DNA of 9,760 bases from Candidatus Methanovirga meridionalis (GTDB taxonomy: Archaea; Methanobacteriota; Methanobacteria; Methanobacteriales; Methanobacteriaceae). The DNA lies in the NCBI GenBank assembly GCA_031289325.1, contig JAITPS010000027.1, positions 1-9,760 on the forward strand, written 5' to 3'. The translations under genes and the position numbers were made by a program. Below the pieces are notes generated by a model that was not told the origin of the DNA, searched no databases, and saw only the letters and a program-made list of their open reading frames with translations. Every line of letters starts with the position of its first letter. Within the stretch, counting starts at the first letter, position 1. Positions 6,716-9,760 of this stretch are shown here, piece by piece.

Positions 6716-7250
6716 CGGATTCGATAAAGTTCTCAATAAATAATTTTTTTAAAAATAAACATTATTAAAAAATATGGTAATGGTTTTAACAAAGTTCTTA
6801 ATAAATAATTTTTTTTAAAATTGAGTATTATTAAAGAATATTTATTTAAAATTATTCATGTTAATTTAAAATTGTTTATTTTTATTTAAAATTGTTTTAT
6901 ATTAATTAGAATTTATTTATTTTATTTAAAATTCATTTATATTAATTAGAATTTATTTATTTTATTTAAAATTCATTTATATTAATTAAAATTATTTATA
7001 TTTTATTTAAAATTATTTATATTTTATTTAAAATTATTTATATTTTATTTAAAATTATCTATATTAATTAAAATATATTTATATTGTTTAAAATTTAAAA
7101 TTATAGATTTTTATAGAATAATATTTAAAATTAAATAATTTAATAAAAAAATTCATCGTTCAAAATTTAAAATTACAGATTTTTATAAGATGATATTTAA
7201 AATTAAATAATTTAATAAGAAAATTTATCATTTAAAATTTAAGAACTTAT
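6716..7250. repeat. Compound AT-rich repeat block; right inverted arm of the nitrogenase-like operon
   Basis: No gene is present. From left to right: two tandem copies (period about 63 bp) of a segment around AAAGTTCTCAATAAATAATT, inverse to 3560-3625; a 40-bp period repeat containing ATTAATTAGAATTTATTTAT (about 6901-6985); a 21-bp period repeat around ATTATTTATATTTTATTTAA (6991-7057, just over three copies); and two copies, 72 bp apart (7090-7161, 7162-7233), of a segment that is the reverse complement of the body of the 2802 and 3428 repeats. Outer and inner parts therefore match the left arm in inverted order, with tandem expansions in between. Confidence 0.65.
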
Positions 7251-7252
7251 TG

Positions 7253-7308
7253 CTAATACAAGAATAAAAATTAGATATTACTAATACAAGAATAAAAATT
7301 AGATATTA
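7253..7308. repeat. Perfect 28-bp tandem duplication ending 14 bp before the second beta gene
   Basis: Positions 7253-7280 and 7281-7308 are identical; each unit begins CTAATACAAG and ends TTAGATATTA. The pair lies directly in the region that should hold the promoter or 5' leader of the 7323 gene, immediately before the ribosome-binding site. It could double a regulator site or simply be a recent slippage product. No TATA box of the TTTATATA type is seen in or directly before it. Confidence 0.85.
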
Positions 7309-7322
7309 ATTGGGGAATACGA

Positions 7323-8657
7323 ATGGTTGAAAAATGCAAACATAGTTCGCAAAACGAAAAATATTATGTGGTTGAAGCTCCAAGGTATTCATGTGCTCTT
7401 GCAGGAGTTTATCAATTAACAATTGGGTTAAATAAATCAGTGCCTATACTTCATTCTGGTCCAGGTTGTGGAATGGTTCAAGTTCATGGAACTGGTCTTG
7501 CATCAGGATTTAATTCAACAGGTGATTATGGATCAACAAATACTCCATGTTCATCTCTTGTAGAGGATCATGTAATTTTTGGTGGAGAGCAAAAACTTAG
7601 AGATTTAGTTGACACAACATTACAAATGTTTAATGCAGAATTGTTTGTTGTAATATCTGGATGTGTACCAGCACTTATTGGAGATGATGTAAATGCGGTT
7701 GTAGAAGAGTTTAAAAATAAAGCTTCAATCATACATGTTAATGCACCAGGGTTTGTTGCTAACTCTTTTCAAAGTTATGAACTGTTTTTTGATGTAATTA
7801 TTGATAAATTGCTTATGCCTGCGAAAAAAAAGAAAAATTTAGTTAATATTTTTGGTATTGCTCCATTTCAACACATTTTCTGGAAAGGAGAATTATATAG
7901 TATTAAAAAATTACTAAAAAATATTGGTATTGAAGCTAATGTAATTTTTAATCAAAATAAACCTATTGAATCATTGAATAATATTCCAAAAGCAGCATAT
8001 AATATTGTTCTTTCACCTTGGATTGGTCGTGAAACTGTTAAAAAACTCGAAAAAAAATTTAATACACCATTTATAACTTTTCAAGGTCCACCTGTAGGAT
8101 CAATACAAACAAGTAAATTTTTAAGAGAAGTTTCAGAAAAATTAAATATTCCATCAAAAAAGGTTGAAAAGTTCATTGAAGAGGAGGAAGGCAGAGTTTA
8201 TCGTTTAATGGAATTTGCAGCAGATAATATTATTGTTTATAATCCTGCTTCATATTTTGCTTTAATAGCAGACTCAAATACTGCTGTTAGCATTAGTAAA
8301 TTTATAACCGATGAACTTTCTTATCTGCCTGAGATTATCATAATTACTGATGAACCGCCTGAAGATTATAGAGAAGATATTATTAAATCATTACAAAGTG
8401 ATGAAGTTGGTTATAAAGTAGAAGTAATTTTTGAAAATGATTCATATAAAATTAAAAAAAATCTTGAAGGCAGATCTTTTGCAACATTATTTGGAAGTTC
8501 GATTGAGTCTAAGGTTGCTGAAGATTTAATGGTACTATATTATCCAATTACATATCCAGCATACAATAGATTGATTTTAGGAGCTAATTATGTTGGATAT
8601 GATGGTGGTATAAGTTTCCTTGAAGGTGCAAGATCAATTAATTTAGGGCCTCTTTAA
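7323..8657 (+). CDS. Second nitrogenase-like beta-type subunit (NifK/NifN-related), without adjacent partner
   Basis: This 444-residue paralogue of the 5402-6679 protein is similar along its whole length. It has P-cluster-type cysteines C24 (RYSCALAG), C49 (SGPGCGMVQ) and C114 (SGCVPALIGDD), with spacings of 25 and 65 residues identical to the other beta protein, and an additional C5 and C76. Shared blocks include FWKGELYSIKKLLKNIG, LSPWIGRETVKKLEKKFNTP, and FGSS...YYPITYPAYN...GYDGGISFLEG at the C-terminus. GGGG (7312-7315) lies seven bases before ATG. It appears to be a single-gene unit, since the next gene is convergent and no alpha-type gene lies beside it. It might replace the other beta subunit, pair with an alpha subunit coded elsewhere, or act as a scaffold half. 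Confidence 0.8.
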   Translation: MVEKCKHSSQNEKYYVVEAPRYSCALAGVYQLTIGLNKSVPILHSGPGCGMVQVHGTGLASGFNSTGDYGSTNTPCSSLVEDHVIFGGEQKLRDLVDTTLQMFNAELFVVISGCVPALIGDDVNAVVEEFKNKASIIHVNAPGFVANSFQSYELFFDVIIDKLLMPAKKKKNLVNIFGIAPFQHIFWKGELYSIKKLLKNIGIEANVIFNQNKPIESLNNIPKAAYNIVLSPWIGRETVKKLEKKFNTPFITFQGPPVGSIQTSKFLREVSEKLNIPSKKVEKFIEEEEGRVYRLMEFAADNIIVYNPASYFALIADSNTAVSISKFITDELSYLPEIIIITDEPPEDYREDIIKSLQSDEVGYKVEVIFENDSYKIKKNLEGRSFATLFGSSIESKVAEDLMVLYYPITYPAYNRLILGANYVGYDGGISFLEGARSINLGPL

Positions 8658-8745
8658 AACTGTAAAAATATTTTCGAATTCATACTTTAATGTAAAGGAA
8701 AAATTTGTGAATATCAAGTCATGAAAATTTTATAAAGTAAAAAGA

Positions 8746-8973
8746 GGCAGGTAAAAAGAGCATGGTTTTCAAAGTCTGAGATCTGATTTTCAGATAGAAG
8801 AGATTTAGATATGCATGTGGAATTTTTGCTCCACTTTCTTATTTTTAAAAAATTTTCTATTTTTTAAAGTTGGGAAATTTTTGATTTTCTTCATTGAAAT
8901 TTTTTATTTCAATTAGAAAAACGATGTTTTTCTTCATTTTTCAATTGTAAAAATCCACTCTTTTTACAGTACC
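8746..8973. mobile_element. MITE-like inverted-repeat element between convergent genes
   Basis: The left end GGCAGGTAAAAAGAGCATGG (8746-8765) is matched on the opposite strand at the right end by GGTACTGTAAAAAGAGTGG (8973 leftward). It shares these ends with the 1018-1160 element. Inside are hairpins: ATCTGA-TTT-TCAGAT near 8781, GTGGA...TCCAC near 8817, and a 41-bp two-hairpin block at 8893-8933 that is nearly identical to 3278-3318. It has no coding frame. As a folded RNA it could end transcription of the two convergent genes, but that is inference. A target-site duplication was not found. Confidence 0.5.
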
Positions 8974-9004
8974 AAAAAGGTTTTTGGAAATCATATTTTG
9001 TACT

Positions 9005-9403
9005 TCATGTTATTATTTCAATAGAATTTGAATCATCTAAAATTAGTTCCATCATTGAGTTATATTCACTCACAGTACCCATGACCTTAACTTTCTCTTT
9101 GAGATAGTTGTTAATATTAATACCTTTATCTTGAAGTTCTAAAAATAAAGATTCAAAAACAAGCACATTAATTTTTCCAGTTCCATCATTAATAGATAAA
9201 AAGTAACTTTTTCCTGAAGATGTTTGTTTGATAGAATCTATAACACCATTAATAGCTATTTTTTCACCAACCATAGATTTAGAAATTTCTTTTATCTGCA
9301 CTTCTTTTGTTTCAACACTATCTGCAAATATTATAATTCCAACAATTCCAATAAGAGCAGTAAATATCGCAATTTTAAATATTTTTTCATCAGTTATTAA
9401 CAT
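9005..9403 (-). CDS. Membrane-anchored OB-fold protein
   Basis: This 132-residue protein has a hydrophobic segment at residues 9-27 (a single N-terminal membrane anchor or uncleaved signal) and a soluble domain at about 46-132. The domain has the pattern of a nucleic-acid-binding OB fold of the tRNA-anticodon type: GEKIAINGVIDSIKQTSSG, YFLSINDGTGKINVLVFES, a spacer, then KVKVMGTVSEYN and MELILDD. The N-terminus is short and cytoplasmic side cannot be told. ATG is preceded by a GTGAT site (minus strand, about 9408-9412), typical of methanogens. It is convergent with the nitrogenase-like gene and has no evident functional tie to it. Ligand and role are unknown; nucleic-acid binding is family knowledge rather than shown here. 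Confidence 0.75.
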   Translation of the reverse strand: MLITDEKIFKIAIFTALIGIVGIIIFADSVETKEVQIKEISKSMVGEKIAINGVIDSIKQTSSGKSYFLSINDGTGKINVLVFESLFLELQDKGININNYLKEKVKVMGTVSEYNSMMELILDDSNSIEIIT

Positions 9404-9428
9404 TTTATCACATTCAACAATTTTATCT

Positions 9429-9564
9429 TATGAGAGTTTTTGTTAACCTTATTTTTGCTTATATTGATGAAATTCAATATTTATTAAAAGTTATTTATTT
9501 TAAATTTAAAGTTCAAATTAGAAAATTTAAAATTTAAAATAGTGGGGTTTTAGAAACTCTCATA
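9429..9564. repeat. 11-bp inverted repeat pair upstream of the OB-fold gene
   Basis: TATGAGAGTTT (9429-9439) is inverted as AAACTCTCATA (9554-9564), spanning 136 bp of AT-rich DNA with no gene. The left copy lies within about 40 bp of the OB-fold gene start on its upstream side. It could be a small mobile element or a pair of regulatory sites; evidence is slim. Confidence 0.35.
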
Positions 9565-9644
9565 TATCAATTTTTTATTTGAATTTATATTATGAACATC
9601 ATGGAAATGTTCTTAAATTTTGAATAATAAATTCTATTATTAAA

Positions 9645-9760
9645 TTCTTTAATTTTAATTCTTTAATTTTAATTCTTTAATTTTAATTCTTTAATTTTAA
9701 TTCTTTAATTTTAATTCTTTAATTTTAATTCTTTAATTTTAATTCTTTAATTTTAATTCT
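9645..9760. repeat. 14-bp tandem repeat running off the right edge
   Basis: The unit TTCTTTAATTTTAA is repeated perfectly about 8.3 times up to the last base of the window. It grows out of a partial copy of the long dispersed repeat (TTCTTAAATTTTGAATAATA at about 9610-9629, compare 2811 and 3437), whose own TTTAATTTTAA block is the likely seed. Its full length is not visible. The 14-bp period is not a multiple of three and no coding frame is suggested. Confidence 0.9.

Noticed and set aside
6841..7250. CRISPR array
   Set aside because: The repeats are tandem and A/T-rich with periods of 21, 40 and 72 bp and no unique spacers of constant length between conserved repeats; no cas genes are present.
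9228..9446. Plus-strand frame of 72 codons
   Set aside because: It is opposite the OB-fold gene, whose protein fits a known fold and has a good ribosome-binding site.

Overview
The window is very AT-rich and looks archaeal, most likely from a methanogen of the order Methanobacteriales (Methanobrevibacter or Methanosphaera type). The reasons are TATA boxes of the form TTTATATA upstream of genes, GGTGA or GTGAT ribosome-binding sites, long repeat-filled intergenic stretches, and nitrogenase-related genes. The genus is an inference; no rRNA or tRNA is present to fix it.

Layout. Positions 1-982 hold a decayed IS630-type transposase gene on the minus strand, broken by two TGA codons and at least one frameshift, with an unassigned open frame at the left edge. 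Next come a small inverted-repeat element (1018-1160), a palindrome (1547-1561), a promoter (1570-1614) and a complete EamA/DMT-family membrane transporter (1653-2588). About 1 kb of hairpins and dispersed AT-rich repeats follows. A perfect second copy of the transporter's 45-bp promoter/operator block sits at 3637-3681, before a 238-bp leader. Then comes a two-gene operon for nitrogenase-like component 1: an alpha-type subunit (3939-5405) overlapping by 4 bp with a beta-type subunit (5402-6679). About 530 bp of repeats, partly an inverted copy of the repeats on the left side of the operon, separates this pair from a third gene, a second beta-type subunit (7323-8657). After another small inverted-repeat element (8746-8973), a membrane-anchored OB-fold protein lies on the minus strand (9005-9403). 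The window ends inside a 14-bp tandem repeat.

How the genes may work together. The three nitrogenase-like proteins each keep the three cysteines that hold the P-cluster in NifD/NifK. The alpha subunit also keeps the cofactor cysteine (C260, equivalent to NifD Cys275), but has no histidine where NifD has His442, and lacks the counterparts of Gln191 and His195. This suggests a metal-sulfur enzyme or a NifEN-like scaffold that is not a standard nitrogenase. No reductase (NifH-like) and no cofactor-assembly gene (NifB-like) is present here, so electrons and any complex cofactor must come from genes elsewhere. The shared promoter block suggests that the EamA transporter is co-regulated with the nitrogenase-like pair and may move its substrate or product; this is inference. 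The reaction cannot be told from the sequence.
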